The notes beneath the pieces are model-generated. The model ran no database searches and was not told where the DNA came from. It saw only the letters and a program-made list of their open reading frames with translations. The position numbers were made by a program, and so were the translations under genes. From Streptomyces scabichelini (lineage in GTDB: Bacteria > Actinomycetota > Actinomycetes > Streptomycetales > Streptomycetaceae), in contig NZ_JAAKZY010000025.1 of NCBI RefSeq assembly GCF_011045015.1, positions 1-64,000 on the forward strand: a DNA stretch of 64,000 nucleotides. The letters run 5' to 3'. Below are positions 35,395 to 45,277 of the stretch, one piece after another; the stretch's first letter is position 1, and each line of letters begins with the position of its first letter.

Positions 35395-36306
35395 TTAGGT
35401 AGCGGGTGAGTCTTGGGCGGAGAGTTCTTCGGCCAGTTCCATACAGCGCAGGCGGGCTGGGGAGAAGTCGTAGGGCATGTTGCCGGTGGCTTCCAACACG
35501 CTCATGGAGTCAGCCTCCCGCCTGCCAGAGCTGAGGTCGGCCTCGCCCTCGCCGTCATCGGCGGTGGCAGGGTGCAAAGTGTCCCAGGCGTCGAAGAGGT
35601 CATCGTCGTCCTTACCCAGGCCGGACTCCTCTATGACGGCCTGCAGGGCGCTTTCGAAGGTGTGCCGCTCGACGGCCACTTGAGCCACCCGTGGATCATC
35701 GACGGCGACACTGTCATCGAGTGCCTCCTCGGCGTCATCGATGCGGTCGGAATCTTCCCGCAGAGTGGGATGCGTGGCCAGGACGACGAAGCGGGTGGCC
35801 TGGACGGCCGCGCCGAGCGGGCCGAAGATCCGCTCAGTGACCAGCAGACTGTCCAGGTCCGCCTGACGCAGGGAGCCCTCGGGCAGGCTCTTGAGGCGTT
35901 CGGTGACGAGGTCGGAGAGCAGGCCCATCCGGCTGCCTTCGGTGCGCATCCGCTGCACGGCGGTCCGTTGCCGCCGCAATTCCGCCTCCTGCTCGGCGAG
36001 GGTTTCCTCCAACCGCTCCAGGATGCCCGCGATACCTTCTCCGCTGTCCGCACCGGCGGAAGCCGTGCCGGTGGTAAAGGCGTCACGGATGTCGTCCAGG
36101 GCGATCCCGGCATCGGCCATCTTGCGAATCCACAGCAGGCGGATCATGTCCTCGTACCCGTAGCGGCGGCGGTCATCGCCGCCCCGCTCAGGCTCGGGGA
36201 GCAACCCGATCTCGTGGTAATGGCGAATCGCCCGTGGCGTGCTGCCGGCGAAGGCCGCCGCGTCACCGATCTTGACCTGGCGGGGTGGCATGAAAGACGA
36301 ATGCAT
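35395..36306 (-). CDS. MerR-family transcriptional regulator
   Basis: A 303-residue regulator: N-terminal MerR winged helix (KIGDAAAFAGSTPRAIRHYHEIGLLPEPER...RRRYGYEDMIRLLWIRKM), a coiled-coil dimer helix (ILERLEETLAEQEAELRRQR), and a long C-terminal domain with many Asp/Glu. No metal-binding Cys cluster is seen, so an organic ligand is more likely. The start at 36306 or the Met at 36291. Its target is not evident; it stands alone between transposase remnants. Confidence 0.85.
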   Translation of the reverse strand: MHSSFMPPRQVKIGDAAAFAGSTPRAIRHYHEIGLLPEPERGGDDRRRYGYEDMIRLLWIRKMADAGIALDDIRDAFTTGTASAGADSGEGIAGILERLEETLAEQEAELRRQRTAVQRMRTEGSRMGLLSDLVTERLKSLPEGSLRQADLDSLLVTERIFGPLGAAVQATRFVVLATHPTLREDSDRIDDAEEALDDSVAVDDPRVAQVAVERHTFESALQAVIEESGLGKDDDDLFDAWDTLHPATADDGEGEADLSSGRREADSMSVLEATGNMPYDFSPARLRCMELAEELSAQDSPAT

Positions 36307-36519
36307 GAGCAGGGACCTTTCCTCAAGGCATCGGGACGTAAGTCCACCGGACCACATGCCGCTACGGAAGGTGCAACCCCATACACACCGACGGCAGGCT
36401 GAGGGTTCACAGCCACTGATGAATCGCCGCGACCTGAACCGTCGCCTCGAACCGAACCGCAAGTCAATCGAACCGGGTTGCCACGGCCCGGTTCTGAGGG
36501 GGCCGGGTCATGGCAACAT

Positions 36520-36646
36520 GCCCCGGCTACCCGACCAATGGCGCGGTCTGGCCACTCGATACGACAAGACCGCCGCCATCTACCTTCATCATCTGGTCGG
36601 CGAGGTGATCCGAAAGAAACGCTCTAGTGCTGTCAGTGCCCGTTGA
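36520..36646 (+). pseudogene. IS5-family transposase 3' remnant
   Basis: A 42-codon stretch reads LPDQWRGLATRYDKTAAIYLHHLVGEV, matching the final helix region of IS5-family transposases. Nothing upstream belongs to it. Confidence 0.6.
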
Positions 36647-36691
36647 TAACGTGCTTCGTCCAGTCGTGGAGTTCATGAAGGGACGGGGTAC

Positions 36692-37684
36692 GTGCGGAAT
36701 GTGACATGCCATCAGGTCGGCGAGTATCGGTTGGCCGAGGCGCTCGACGACATCGACGGGCGGGCCTACACGCGGTGGCACTCGCTGCGGTACGGCAGCA
36801 TCTCGCCGACGCTGATCCGGGCCATGGCGGACGAACTACTCGACCATGTCGCCGCGCGAACGGTGACGGAGCCGGGGCTCGACGCTGCGGCCGGCACGGT
36901 CGCCGTCACCGCCGCGGAGTGTGTGCACGGAGTGCTGAGCATCATGTGCTTCCCGAGCGGGGACCAGGAACTCCGGTTCCCCCTCGTCGGGGAGCGGATC
37001 AGCACGGACCCGGACGACGACGAGTTCGGGGACGGGCCCATCACCTTCCGGGACGTCGTCAAGGAGGCGCCCACCGCGCGGACCTGGCTCGACATGTTCG
37101 AGATGTGTGTCGTCAGCGGGCATGTGTGGGACTGGGAACGGGCCACCGGGCTGCTGCTGCGCGGCGACTACGCGCCCGCCATCCGTGACGGCGTGCCCTA
37201 CAACCGGTACACCTCCGTCTCCGACCCCGCCGACCTCGCCGCCATGGACGCCCTGTGCCCCTATCTCACCGAGGCGGCCGGGCATCTGCCCCGCGACTGG
37301 CCTACGGTTCCGCTGTGCAAGCCGGACGCCGGGGAGCGTGCGGAGGCCGCCCGGCGGCTCGACGAGGTCGGCGACGCGCTGAGCGCGGACCAGCGGCTGC
37401 TCCGCGTACTCCTCGACGACGACCAGCACGCCTTCGAGGACGCCCTCGTCGCCCGGCTGGTCGCATACCGGGAGAGCGTCGAGGCCGATGCCGGTAATCC
37501 CGCGCCCCGGTCCCTCCTCCCCCTCGGCACCCTCGCCCTGGCCTGCCTCGCCGTCCAGGTCCATGGGTGGGAACTCGGTGTCCGGTCCGGGTATCTGCCG
37601 TACGGTCTGCTGGGATCGCCGGACGCGCCGCGCCGGGCGGCGGAGGGGAACCGGAACAACTTGGGCTCCTGGGCCGCCAAGTAG
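36692..37684 (+). CDS. Imm49-like immunity protein
   Basis: A 330-residue all-helical protein resembling the Imm49 family: EALDDIDGRAYTRWHSLRYG near the start, LIRAMADELLDHVAARTV, DMFEMCVVSGHVWDWERATG, and LLPLGTLALACLAVQVHGWE at the end. Such proteins neutralise polymorphic toxins and often occur as orphans. No toxin gene is adjacent. GTG start at 36692 with GGGACGGGGTAC upstream. The only recognisable immunity protein in the window. Confidence 0.75.
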   Translation: MRNVTCHQVGEYRLAEALDDIDGRAYTRWHSLRYGSISPTLIRAMADELLDHVAARTVTEPGLDAAAGTVAVTAAECVHGVLSIMCFPSGDQELRFPLVGERISTDPDDDEFGDGPITFRDVVKEAPTARTWLDMFEMCVVSGHVWDWERATGLLLRGDYAPAIRDGVPYNRYTSVSDPADLAAMDALCPYLTEAAGHLPRDWPTVPLCKPDAGERAEAARRLDEVGDALSADQRLLRVLLDDDQHAFEDALVARLVAYRESVEADAGNPAPRSLLPLGTLALACLAVQVHGWELGVRSGYLPYGLLGSPDAPRRAAEGNRNNLGSWAAK

Positions 37685-37689
37685 GCCCA

Positions 37690-37860
37690 CCCGGGGTGCG
37701 GAAGTGGGCCTGGCCCGACATCCAGGACATCGTCGTGGAGACGGACTCGTCCCCACCGAGGCAGCGCATACGTCTGTGCGACAGCCAAGGACGCAAGACC
37801 ACCCTGCCCCACGTCGGCGAACGCCATCTGCCGGATCTCCACGCCCTGCGACCCCGGTAG
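37690..37860 (+). pseudogene. PH-like domain protein C-terminal remnant
   Basis: A 57-codon open tail reading KWAWPDIQDIVVETDSS, RIRLCDSQGRKTTLPHVGER and HLPDLHALR, like the last strand-helix of PH-like membrane proteins. The preceding part is occupied by the Imm49 gene. Confidence 0.45.
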
Positions 37861-38021
37861 CCCCGACGGCGCCGAGCCTCAGTCCGTCTTGCCGTACGTG
37901 GGAGGACGCCGCTCGGAGTGCCTCTTTGAGTGAGCGGCCCCGTACGGCGGCCCGGGGCGTGGGTGCGGCTCTACGATGCGGGGATGGCTTCCTACCCGCG
38001 CATGACCAGCGTTGCCGTGCC

Positions 38022-38420
38022 ATGGCCGAGGCCCTCGTCCCGTTGCTGCGCCGCGCCTGTCCCGAGGGCGCCGGCGGCTTCGGTGGCTCGTACCAGGTGA
38101 ACCTGGACGATGAGGAGGCCGTCGGCCTGGGCGGGGTGGAACTGATCAGGGCCGCGATGCGCAAGGCGGCCCGTCAGCTCGGCTGGAAGGTCACCACGAT
38201 CGGGCGGATCGGCACCCGCTTCGGCACGATGGTCGCCGTTCAGGACACCCGGGAGATCCCAGAGGAGTACCACCCGGTGGTCGACGCGGCGATGGAACAG
38301 CGCATGAGTGCCGCGCTGTCCGAGGTGTGGGGCAAGCCGGACGCGGCTGCCGTCCAGCGCGGCTCAGTCGCCCTCATGACGCAGGAGTTCCGCGCAGCTG
38401 TCGCCGCGGCGAACGCCTGA
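38022..38420 (+). CDS. Conserved hypothetical protein, 132 aa
   Basis: Small alpha/beta protein: MAEALVPLLRRACPEGAGGF, QVNLDDEEAVGLGGVELIRA, RKAARQLGWKVTTIGRIGTR and a helical C-terminus. It lies 48 bases before the TOPRIM gene in the same direction, a context typical of integrative elements. No catalytic motif recognised; start uncertain because upstream in-frame sequence is also open. Confidence 0.6.
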   Translation: MAEALVPLLRRACPEGAGGFGGSYQVNLDDEEAVGLGGVELIRAAMRKAARQLGWKVTTIGRIGTRFGTMVAVQDTREIPEEYHPVVDAAMEQRMSAALSEVWGKPDAAAVQRGSVALMTQEFRAAVAAANA

Positions 38421-38468
38421 CCCGCCCGCAGTCCGCGGCTTCGGCCCGTGCGGGGGTACGTGTACCGC

Positions 38469-39335
38469 ATGGCGGGCGAGAGGGGGCGGTGGCCGGTCGT
38501 TGTGGACCGGGCCCGGGAGATCGTGGACGGCTACGAGGGCGGCGTCACGCTTCGCCAGGTGATGTACCGGCTGGTCTCCGAAGGAGTGCTGGCGCACACC
38601 CCATCGATGTACCGGCGTCTGTCCTCCCGGCTGGCACAGGCCCGTCGGGAAAGGCGCTTCCCGGACCTGGTCGACACCCTCCGCGAGGTGCACGTTCCGC
38701 CGGCCTGGCCGGACGCGGGCGCGTTCTTGTCCGAGGTCGTTGACTGGTTCAGCCTGGACCGCACCCGAGGTCAGAAGTATGCGCTCTACGTCGCGGCGGA
38801 GAAGGACACCCTCCGCCAGCTGCTCACCGGCTGGCTTGCCGAATACGGCATACCGGTCCTGGTGGTCCGCGGCTTCGGCTCCCAGTCCTACGTCGACGTC
38901 GTCCGCGACCGCACCGCCCAAGACGACCGTGAGGCTCACCTGCTGTACATCGGTGATTTCGACTGCTCGGGCTCCGACATCGAGCGGGACCGGGTTAAGC
39001 GCACCGGCTGCTGGAGCCGGGTCACCCGGGTGTTGCTCACCTACGACCAGGTCCGCGCCCACGAGTTGCCCGCGACCGAGGGCAAGCGCGGCGATCCCCG
39101 GTGGAAGGCCTTCGCCCGTCGCTATGGCTTCGACATCGAACGCCCGGTGCAATGGGAGGTCGAAGCACTCGAGCCGGCCGAGATGCAGCGCCTGGTCCGC
39201 GCCGCCGTCGCCCCCTACATCGACCGCCAGGTGCTCGCCCAGCAGATCGCCCGCGAGGACGACCAGCGCCGCGCCTTGTCCGACTTCGTGCAGCGCTGGG
39301 GTGCGGCGGGTGAAGGAGACCGGAACTCGTCTTAG
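38469..39335 (+). CDS. TOPRIM-domain protein (topoisomerase VI A-like)
   Basis: A 288-residue protein. The N-terminal part (VTLRQVMYRLVSEGVLAHT, MYRRLSSRLAQARRERRFPD) resembles the winged-helix of Spo11/Top6A-related mobile-element proteins. The centre is a TOPRIM-like domain with Glu in YVAAEKDTLRQ and the acidic loop LLYIGDFDCSGSDIERD. Start at 38469 (MAGERGRW) or GTG 38448. Likely acts on DNA. Its partner could be the upstream 132-residue protein. Confidence 0.7.
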   Translation: MAGERGRWPVVVDRAREIVDGYEGGVTLRQVMYRLVSEGVLAHTPSMYRRLSSRLAQARRERRFPDLVDTLREVHVPPAWPDAGAFLSEVVDWFSLDRTRGQKYALYVAAEKDTLRQLLTGWLAEYGIPVLVVRGFGSQSYVDVVRDRTAQDDREAHLLYIGDFDCSGSDIERDRVKRTGCWSRVTRVLLTYDQVRAHELPATEGKRGDPRWKAFARRYGFDIERPVQWEVEALEPAEMQRLVRAAVAPYIDRQVLAQQIAREDDQRRALSDFVQRWGAAGEGDRNSS

Positions 39336-39436
39336 TACTGCACCGGCGCCTGGGCGGCCTGCGCGTAGTGCAGGATGACGGCCTTCGCTCCGGCAGCGAC
39401 CTCAGTGGCAGCACCGGCCGCAGGCGGGCGGAGCTT

Positions 39437-40258
39437 CCGGCCACTTCGCCCGCAACCCCCGCTACACCGGCTACGAGATCTGGAACAGGCAACGCAAGGA
39501 AGAACGCCTCCTCGACGTCGACGACGTCACCCTCGGCCACCGCACCAGCATGACCCACAACCCCGCCGAGGAGTGGATCCGCCCCAACGACCCCGCCCAC
39601 GAAGCCATCATCAGCCCCGATCTCTTCGACACCGCAGCCACCCTCCGCAGACAACGCGCCCGCAACCAGGGCCGACAGGAACGAACCGGCAAACAAGGCG
39701 GACGCCCCTACGCCCTGCGCGGACGGGTCCGACACAGCCGGTGCGGGCGCAAGATGCAGCCCGCCACCATCCGCAACCACGTCCACTACCGCTGCGAATT
39801 CAAAGACCAGCAAGCCGCCCTCTACCCCGACCTCACCCACCCGCACACCGTCAACCTGCGCGAAGACGTCGTCTGCCGGGCCCTGGATGAGTGGATCGCC
39901 CGGGCCTTCGCCCCCGACCGGCTCACCGCCACCATCGAAGCACTCACCCTCGCAAGCACCGCAGCAAGCACCGCACAGACGCACACACCCGAGCAGGCTC
40001 ACGCACGCCAGGCGATCAAGGACTGCGAGCGACGACTCGCCCGCTACCAAGCAGCCCTCGAAGCCGGAGCCGACCCAGCCGTCGTCACCCAGCGGATCAA
40101 CCAGGCCCAGAGAGACAAAGAGGCGGCGCGCAAGAAACTCGACGCGCAGCAGATCCGAAAGATCACTGAGAGTCTTGCGGACCTTGCGCAGTGCATCCAG
40201 ACAGCCGACGCCGAGCACAAGGTGGCACAAGGGCGGCTCGACCTACGGTGCCGGACGT
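39437..40258 (+). pseudogene. Serine recombinase, C-terminal part only
   Basis: Begins abruptly at HFARNPRYTGYEIWNRQRK, part of the Recombinase domain, then GHRTSMTHNPAEEWIRP, a zinc-ribbon region (SRCGRKMQPATI...VHYRCEF; first Cys apparently lost), and the helical tail ADPAVVTQRINQAQRDKEAA. The catalytic N-terminal resolvase domain is absent. After TADAEHK (40222) the frame departs from the family and runs to an unrelated stop. The last 85 bp recur almost identically at 52387. Confidence 0.8.
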
Positions 40259-40432
40259 GAGTCGTCGGCTGTCGAGGCGCGACGTCCACCCGCGATGGGA
40301 GCCCACGAGCTGGAAGAGCAACGTGATCCAAGTTCCTCTGAAGTAAAGGGCTGAGCTGGGAGGATACTTGTAGGTCCTCCATGGATTCGCGATCGCCCCG
40401 TTAACCAATTGCGGCACAGATATGGTGACCGT

Positions 40433-41212
40433 GTGGATGAGGATGAACTGCTACTTCACGCCTCATCGTTCGGCGCAGCGGCGGTCGCCTACGCCGAGCA
40501 CCGTCCCGACTACGCGCAGGCCGCGGTGCGCTGGGCGCTCGAGCCCGCGCCGGGCCCACGCGTGCTCGACCTCGGTGCCGGAACCGGCAAACTGACCGCC
40601 ACGCTGGTCGCGCTGGGTGCCGACGTCATCGCGGTCGAGCCCGACCCGGCCATGCTGACCGAGCTGCGCCGCTCGCTGCCGGGCGTCCGTGCCCTGTGGG
40701 GCAGTGCCGAGGCGATCCCACTGCCGGACGCTTCCGTCGATGCCGTGCTGGCCGGCAACGCCATGCACTGGTTCGACATGGCCGTCGCGGGACCCGAGAT
40801 CGCCAGGGTCCTCGCACCCGGCGGCATTCTGGCCGGCCTGTGGAACCTCATGGACGACCAGGTCGAGTGGGTTGCCGGACTCGCACGGGTCAGCGGAAGC
40901 GCAGCCATCGGCCCGCGTGACACGCCCGCCAGCTGGCGTATCGAGACGGCCGACATGCACCTCCCGAAGACCGGCGTGGCCACCCGGTTCGGCTCGCCGG
41001 AGCAGGCCGAATTCCCGCACGGGCAGCGCCGCACCGCCGACTCCCTCGTCGCGACCATCGCGACGCGCGCCGGGATACTGGTCATGCCGGAGCAGGAACG
41101 AGAGCCCACGCTGGGCCGGATCCGCGCATTCCTCGAGAGTAGACCGGAGACCGCCCGTGGCGAGTTCACCCTGCCGATGCTGACCGGCGTGCTGCGCGTC
41201 CGGCGGCTGTGA
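40433..41212 (+). CDS. Class I SAM-dependent methyltransferase
   Basis: A 259-residue methyltransferase: motif I in RVLDLGAGTGKLTATLVALG, acidic residue binding ribose in VIAVEPDPAML, GSAEAIPLPDASVDAV, then HWFDMAVAGPEIARVLAPGG. GTG start at 40433 (an earlier TTG is possible). It resembles small-molecule methyltransferases of the UbiE/Smt type. No biosynthetic neighbour indicates the substrate. Confidence 0.85.
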   Translation: MDEDELLLHASSFGAAAVAYAEHRPDYAQAAVRWALEPAPGPRVLDLGAGTGKLTATLVALGADVIAVEPDPAMLTELRRSLPGVRALWGSAEAIPLPDASVDAVLAGNAMHWFDMAVAGPEIARVLAPGGILAGLWNLMDDQVEWVAGLARVSGSAAIGPRDTPASWRIETADMHLPKTGVATRFGSPEQAEFPHGQRRTADSLVATIATRAGILVMPEQEREPTLGRIRAFLESRPETARGEFTLPMLTGVLRVRRL

Positions 41213-41300
41213 AAGCCATCGACCGCCGAGCAACTGGCCGCAGTGGTCGACGAGTTGCTGGCGCGCGCGGCACCATGACGGTGGGAAGGGGGACCGAACC

Positions 41301-41924
41301 GTGCCGGAGGATGTCGGGGACTTCGAGGACGTCGAGGACGAGATCGTCACGCGCCTGGAACAGGAACCCGGATCGAGGCTGTGGACCCTCACGGCACCCG
41401 CGGACACCCTGTCGCAGCCCGTGGTCACGGAGGACCGGGTGTACGTGTCGGTCGGCGGGCGGATCACCGCGTTCGACCTGGACACCGGTAAGGAACGGTG
41501 GCGCAGCCCGTACCGCGACACCGCGTCGCGCCGCGTGTGGGACTTCACCGTGGCGGGCGGCTGTGTCGTGGTGCCGTGGGAGCGGACACCGCGACCGTCC
41601 CTCCCCCAGGGGGTCACGGTCACCGTCCTGGACACCGAGTCGGGCACCGTACTGCGCCACATCGCCGTGCCGAGGATGTCCAGCTGTGTGAGCGACGGGC
41701 GAACCGTGATCGCGGCGCACTTCACGGACCCGGACTGGGCGCTGAGCGGCTACGACGTCCTCGGCGGGGATGCGCTGTGGACGCGCCCGATGCCGCACAT
41801 CGAGGTGAACTGGCAGGCGGCCGAGAGCCACTATCTCAAGACGGCTTCGGACTCCCATGCAAAGGAGTGGACAGCCGCGCTGCAGCAGAAGTCACGGGGG
41901 CTCGTCCGACACATGGCGCCCTGA
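41301..41924 (+). CDS. PQQ-binding-like beta-propeller fragment
   Basis: A 207-residue protein with blade signatures of the PQQ-like propeller: VVTEDRVYVSVGGRITAFD, TGKERWRS, GVTVTVLDTESGTVLRH, LSGYDVLGGDALWTRP. Only three blades are present, far fewer than a full propeller, and the frame stops 19 bases before the ISL3 element. Possibly truncated. GTG start with GGAAGGGGGACC upstream. Confidence 0.6.
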   Translation: MPEDVGDFEDVEDEIVTRLEQEPGSRLWTLTAPADTLSQPVVTEDRVYVSVGGRITAFDLDTGKERWRSPYRDTASRRVWDFTVAGGCVVVPWERTPRPSLPQGVTVTVLDTESGTVLRHIAVPRMSSCVSDGRTVIAAHFTDPDWALSGYDVLGGDALWTRPMPHIEVNWQAAESHYLKTASDSHAKEWTAALQQKSRGLVRHMAP

Positions 41925-41942
41925 GCTTCATCTGCCAGCACT

Positions 41943-43798
41943 GGCTGTGACGTCGTTCAGCGGGGTCTGGCAGCGATCACGGGGAGCCGTCACGGACGGT
42001 CACTGAAGCAGGATCATCTTGCGAAGTGGTTCGAATTCGGCCCGTCCGTATAGCTGCCTTTTGATCTTTTTGATGCGGTTCACGGCGCCCTCGGTGCCGC
42101 CCGAGCTCCAGCGAAGGGTAAGTCCGGCGGTGACGGCGTCGAAGTCACTATTGAGGCCGCGGGCGAAGCCGGTCAGTCCGGGCAGCTTCGCCTCGGCGGT
42201 GTCCTCGATCCAGGCGGGCAGCAGGACGCCGGTCTGCTGGGTGAGCATGTCGCCGAAGTCGCGGACCAGCCGGTGCGTGGTGGCCAGTTCGGGGCAGGCG
42301 TTGAGCACTGCCTTGAGCTGCTGGTGTTCGTTCTCGGTGAGCGTGGAGGGACGGCGGGTGAGCCAGCCGGTGACCTGCCGGACGCTCGGTGGCGCCGGAG
42401 GCCGGACCGGGGCGGTGGGCCACTGCAGACGGCTGCGGGCCCAGTCGCGGAGACTGCTGTAGAGCACCGGCCTGCCCTGGGCGGCGAGTCCCTCGCGCAG
42501 TTCCTTGATGGAGATGACGCCCGCGGTTTCGTCGATGCGTCGCTGTAGGTAGGGGCGGTGGATGTCGAGGCGGCTGGGTCGGGTGCGGCGGCCGGTGACG
42601 GCGTCCTGCCAGCGGGCCGCACGGGCGTATCGCTGGACAGTATGGCGACCCCAGCCCAGATGCCGGGCGATGGCACGCAGGCCCATCCCCTCGTTCAACA
42701 TGCCGTGGACCAGGGCATGATGCGCCCGCATGCGCTCGGCCCGGCGCCCGGTCGGCAACGCATCGTCGGGCACCGACGCTGCCTCACCAGTGCTGGCCGT
42801 CGAGATCGCGGCGTCCTCCTCTTCGGGCTGAAGAGTGAGGGTGCGCAACTGGTCGCGGTGGGCCGCGACGCACTTCTCGACCGCCTGACCGAGGTTCTGC
42901 CATAAATGGAACCGGTCCGCGACCTGCAAGGCATCCGAGGCACCAAGCGCGGCGCCTTCAGCGTAGGCTCCGGCCCTGTCCCGGCAGATCACCTCCACCC
43001 CGGGATGGGCCGTTAGCCACGCGGCCAGGGGCGCCGCCTCGCGCCCGGGCAGCACCTCGATGGGCTGGTGCCGCTCACCATCCGTGATCACAGTGGTGTA
43101 CGAGTGGCCACGCCTGGTGGCGAAATCGTCGACACCGAGGACGCGCGGGGTGTCGTAGAGCGGGTCGGGCATCGCCCGGATCCGGTTCAACAGTCCCATC
43201 CGCCCCGTCGCGACCCCCAGGGCGTTGGCCACCGGGCTCCGGCCCGGCCGGCCAATGCGAGCGCGATCCGGTCCAGCACAGCGCCCAGTCGATCGGTGCA
43301 CCGGGCGTACGGGCTGGTCAAGCCCGGTATCTGCTCGACAAATGTGCGCTGAGGGCAGGAGCCGTCAGCACAGACGAATCGCCTCACCGACAGCAGGATC
43401 CGCACGGCGTGCCCGGCCACTGGGAGATCCTGCAGACGGCGCTCGTAGCGGTCATGCACACGGGCCGATGCCCGGCCACAGGCTGGACACGAGCCCGCGT
43501 CGCGGCGGCCGCTCAGTCGCACCACCATCCCGCACGCTCCGTGCACCGCCGTGGTGACCAGTACCTCGAATCCCTTGAACAGCACGTCCTGCCAGGAGAT
43601 TTCGTCGTAGTTCATGTCCTGGGCGTCGACGCCGACGGGGCAGTTCAGCCCGTCTCACCGGAATATGACGGAGCGTCACGCCCGGTGGATCACGGCGGGG
43701 CGTACCCCGGCTCACGGTCTGGAATCGAACAGCCCCTTCACGGACCGTGACGGCTCCTCGTGATCGCTGCCAGACCCCGTTCAACGACGTCAGAGCCA
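41943..43798 (-). mobile_element. ISL3-family insertion sequence
   Basis: About 1856 bp. The ends are long inverted repeats of some 50 bp with a few mismatches: GGCTGTGACGTCGTT... at 41943 and the complement of GGCTCTGACGTCGTT... ending at 43798, both containing GGGGTCTGGCAGCGATCACG. GGCT(C/G)T ends are characteristic of ISL3. No 8-bp target duplication was found. Confidence 0.8.
42000..43615 (-). pseudogene. ISL3-family transposase with one-base deletion
   Basis: Frame one (43615 to about 43235) has the zinc-finger N-terminus CPACGRASARVHDRYERR and CADGSCPQRTFVEQIPG; the second frame carries LGVDDFATRRGHSYTTVI, VICRDRAGAYAEGA, VADRFHLWQNLGQAVE, and GGTEGAVNRIKKIKRQLYGR. The junction near 43231 lacks one base relative to LADALGVATGR-type relatives. 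Apart from that all domains and DDE residues are present. Confidence 0.85.
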
Positions 43799-43945
43799 TT
43801 CTGCTCGTATCCGCCGTGGTCGGCTGTGGCCGGTGACGGTGCTGGTCTTGCTGGCCGATGGCGTAGGTGGCCATTGTGTTGCGGCATAGTTGGCCAGTTC
43901 CGGGGGCGTGTTCGTAGCGCATTGTTACTGCTTTGACCGCGAGAG

Positions 43946-43969
43946 GGCCCCGGCATCAGCACCGGGGCC
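43946..43969. terminator. Terminator hairpin after epoxide hydrolase
   Basis: GGCCCCGG and CCGGGGCC pair over an 8-base loop, 55 bases downstream of the epoxide hydrolase stop on the minus strand. Region 43799-43945 shows no supported gene. Confidence 0.55.
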
Positions 43970-44023
43970 GGGCCGCAGTCGGATCACTGGCATCCGGGCC
44001 GTGGGCGGGTCGTCGCTGTGAGA

Positions 44024-45214
44024 TCAGCGCAGGTCGCGGAAGAACTCCCTGACGTCGCGGGTCAGCAGGTCGGGGGCCTCCAGGGCCGCGAAGTGCCCGC
44101 CGTGGTCGAACTCGCTCCAGCGGACGACGTTGTTGGCTTCTTCGGCCCAGTGCCGGATCGCCGTGTCGCCGGCGAAGTTCGCCACCGCAGTGGGCACTTT
44201 GGAACGCGTGAGGGGGAACCACCCGGCCTGGGCGTGCTTGCCTCCCTCGTAGTACATCCGCGCTGACGAGCCTGCTGTCGCGGTGAGCCAGTACAGCATC
44301 ACGTTGGTGAGCAAGGTGTCCCGGTCAACCGCGTCTTCGGGCAGCTCGGCGGAAGGGTTGGACCACTCCTTGAACTTCTCGATGATCCAGGCGAGCTGGC
44401 CGACCGGGGAGTCGGTCAGGCCGTAGGCGAGGGTCTGCGGACGGGTCAACTGAATCGCCATATAGCCGGAGCCGACGGCGGCGAACATGCCGAGCGCCGC
44501 AAGGCGCTGCCGCTCCTGGTCCGTCAGCTTGGCCACCACGTCCTCCGGCGCGGGGCCCATCGGCTGGAAGCCGACGTTTGCGGCGTTCACGTGGATTCCG
44601 ATAACCGACTCGGGCGCGATCCGGCCGATCTCCGGCGTGATCAACGCGCCCATGTCGCCGCCCTGGGCGGCGAAACGCTCGTAGCCGAGGCGGTGCATCA
44701 GCTCCACCCAGGCCCGGGCCACCCGGTTCGGACTCCAGCCCGCCTCGCGGGTGGGACCGGAGAAGCCGAAGCCGGGAACGGAGGGGATGACCAGGTGGAA
44801 GGCGTCGGCCGCATCGCCGCCGTAGGCGCGCGGGTCGCTCAGCGGGCCGATCACGCCGAGGAACTCCACGATCGAGCCCGGCCAGCCGTGGGTGAGGATC
44901 AGCGGCACCGCGTCCGGCTCGGGCGAGCGCACATGCAGGAAGTGCACCTGGGTGCCGTCGACCTCCGTCACGAACTGCGGGATCTCATTCAGTGCGGCCT
45001 CGTGCTCGCGCCAGTCGTAGCCGGTGCGCCAGCAGTCGACCAGCTCGGCCAGGTACCCGGTGGGGACACCGAGGTCCCAGCCGGCGCCGGGCAGCTCGTC
45101 CGGGAAGCGGACCCTGGCCAGGCGCTCATTCAGATCGTCGAGGTCGGCCTGCGGGATCTCGATCCGGAACGGACGGATCTCGGTCTTGGTGTCAGCAGTG
45201 GTGTGGTTCGTCAT
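44024..45214 (-). CDS. Epoxide hydrolase-like alpha/beta hydrolase
   Basis: A 396-residue enzyme with the N-terminal EHN domain ([25 protein letters not shown]), the oxyanion motif [12 protein letters not shown], the nucleophile Asp in [11 protein letters not shown], and the catalytic His in [13 protein letters not shown]. Size and order fit microsomal-type epoxide hydrolases. Start at 45214 (MTNHTT). It is divergent from the WYL regulator at 45278 with a 31-bp palindrome between, so is probably controlled by it. Substrate unknown. Confidence 0.9.
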   Translation of the reverse strand: MTNHTTADTKTEIRPFRIEIPQADLDDLNERLARVRFPDELPGAGWDLGVPTGYLAELVDCWRTGYDWREHEAALNEIPQFVTEVDGTQVHFLHVRSPEPDAVPLILTHGWPGSIVEFLGVIGPLSDPRAYGGDAADAFHLVIPSVPGFGFSGPTREAGWSPNRVARAWVELMHRLGYERFAAQGGDMGALITPEIGRIAPESVIGIHVNAANVGFQPMGPAPEDVVAKLTDQERQRLAALGMFAAVGSGYMAIQLTRPQTLAYGLTDSPVGQLAWIIEKFKEWSNPSAELPEDAVDRDTLLTNVMLYWLTATAGSSARMYYEGGKHAQAGWFPLTRSKVPTAVANFAGDTAIRHWAEEANNVVRWSEFDHGGHFAALEAPDLLTRDVREFFRDLR

Positions 45215-45230
45215 GCCCACCATGACACCC

Positions 45231-45261
45231 CCTATCGCGGAAGGATCCCTTCCGCAATAGG
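45231..45261. promoter_or_regulatory. 31-bp operator palindrome between epoxide hydrolase and WYL gene
   Basis: CCTATCGCGGAAGG and CCTTCCGCAATAGG flank a 3-base centre: 14-base arms with one mismatch. It fills half of the 63-bp gap between the divergent starts, so binding would block both promoters. Confidence 0.75.
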
Positions 45262-45277
45262 AGTAGAGTAACGCAAT

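Noticed and set aside
43799..43945. Degenerate transposase tail upstream of the epoxide hydrolase terminator
   Set aside because: A short minus frame (VTMRYEHAPGTGQL) loosely recalls IS5 ends but is too short and unaligned to support.
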